Shown here one piece after another: positions 5,849 to 6,099 of a DNA stretch of 6,099 nucleotides (positions are counted from its first letter, which is position 1; the number at the start of each line of letters is the position of its first letter). Under the pieces are notes generated by a model. It saw nothing but the letters and a program-made list of their open reading frames with translations. It ran no database searches and was not told the origin of the DNA. The position numbers and the translations under genes are program-made. This stretch comes from Alphaproteobacteria bacterium (GTDB taxonomy: Bacteria; Pseudomonadota; Alphaproteobacteria; Micavibrionales; SZUA-601). The stretch spans positions 1-6,099 of the forward strand of contig JAQGJA010000081.1 of NCBI GenBank assembly GCA_028290805.1. The letters are read 5' to 3'.

Positions 5849-6099
5849 ATGAAAAAAGAGCAAACGGTCCTTTTGACCCTGGCTGCCCTGGTCCTTGTTA
5901 TCGCCAGCGCCGCTGCGGGCGCTTATTTCACCCGCGCCAATCTGGACAACCAGGAAACAGCGCCGAAGATCAGCCAGAACGCCGAAGCCAAAAAGGCGCA
6001 AACGGCCCGTGTCGCCACAACGCGCCAGACGGCACCCGTCCGCACCTCCTCCGGTCAAGCGGGCAACAACATCCAATGGGACAATTCGCGCCAGCAACA
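5849..6099 (+). CDS. Single-pass membrane or exported protein, unknown function (3' end outside the window)
   Basis: The frame is open from ATG 5849 to the window end, giving 83 codons. The N-terminus MKKEQTVLL leads into a hydrophobic segment (about 7-27, VLLTLAALVLVIASAAAGAY) that acts as a signal anchor, or as a signal peptide if cut near ASAAAGA. The rest is polar and Ala/Gln/Thr/Arg-rich (NAEAKKAQTARVATTRQTAP, later NNIQWDNSRQQ) and looks unstructured, perhaps a linker to a periplasmic domain beyond the window. The two Lys at the N-terminus suggest N-in, C-out topology. The strong AAGGAG site supports the start. A terminator ends only 15 bp upstream, so its transcription probably relies on read-through or on a promoter before that hairpin. 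I do not recognise a family from this part. Confidence 0.75.
   Translation, partial: MKKEQTVLLTLAALVLVIASAAAGAYFTRANLDNQETAPKISQNAEAKKAQTARVATTRQTAPVRTSSGQAGNNIQWDNSRQQ

Noticed and set aside
5843..6097. 84-codon minus-strand ORF at the right edge
   Set aside because: It is antisense to a frame with a strong AAGGAG site and a clear N-terminal membrane segment; it has no support of its own.

Overview
The window looks like a stretch of a Gram-negative chromosome, most likely an alphaproteobacterium. The evidence is a MutS of alphaproteobacterial style (GPNMAGKST P-loop, long C-terminal tail), an entericidin-type lipoprotein, a membrane-anchored J-domain protein and small single-pass membrane proteins ending in Ala/Pro/Val-rich tails. 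I cannot place it below class. No rRNA, tRNA, CRISPR array, transposase or phage gene is visible.

Left part (1-4210, + strand): the 3' part of mutS (mismatch recognition ATPase; its true start lies before the window). Its stop codon overlaps the start of a 46-codon entericidin-family lipoprotein gene (TAATG). A 467-aa APC-superfamily amino acid permease of the cationic amino acid transporter type follows 28 bp later. The tight spacing suggests the three are co-transcribed, although their functions (DNA repair, envelope lipoprotein, amino acid transport) have no obvious link.

Middle part (4211-4804): about 600 bp without a convincing intact gene and visibly richer in A/T than its flanks. It holds a probable decayed gene (4269-4639) whose reading passes between frames and through an amber codon, a 42-codon ORF of unknown status, short 9-bp tandem repeats, and a perfect 12-bp palindrome nested in a larger inverted repeat.

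Right part (4805-6099): a minus-strand gene for a J-domain co-chaperone with one membrane segment. Divergent from it is a 67-aa single-pass membrane protein with a good ribosome binding site and a strong intrinsic terminator. The terminator's U-tract runs directly into the Shine-Dalgarno sequence of another single-pass membrane protein gene, cut off by the window end.

I see no clear new defence or mobile system. The points most worth checking are the mutS/entericidin overlap, the decayed gene at 4269-4639, the terminator fused to a ribosome binding site at 5807-5851, and the membrane-tethered J-protein with an unfamiliar C-terminal tail.
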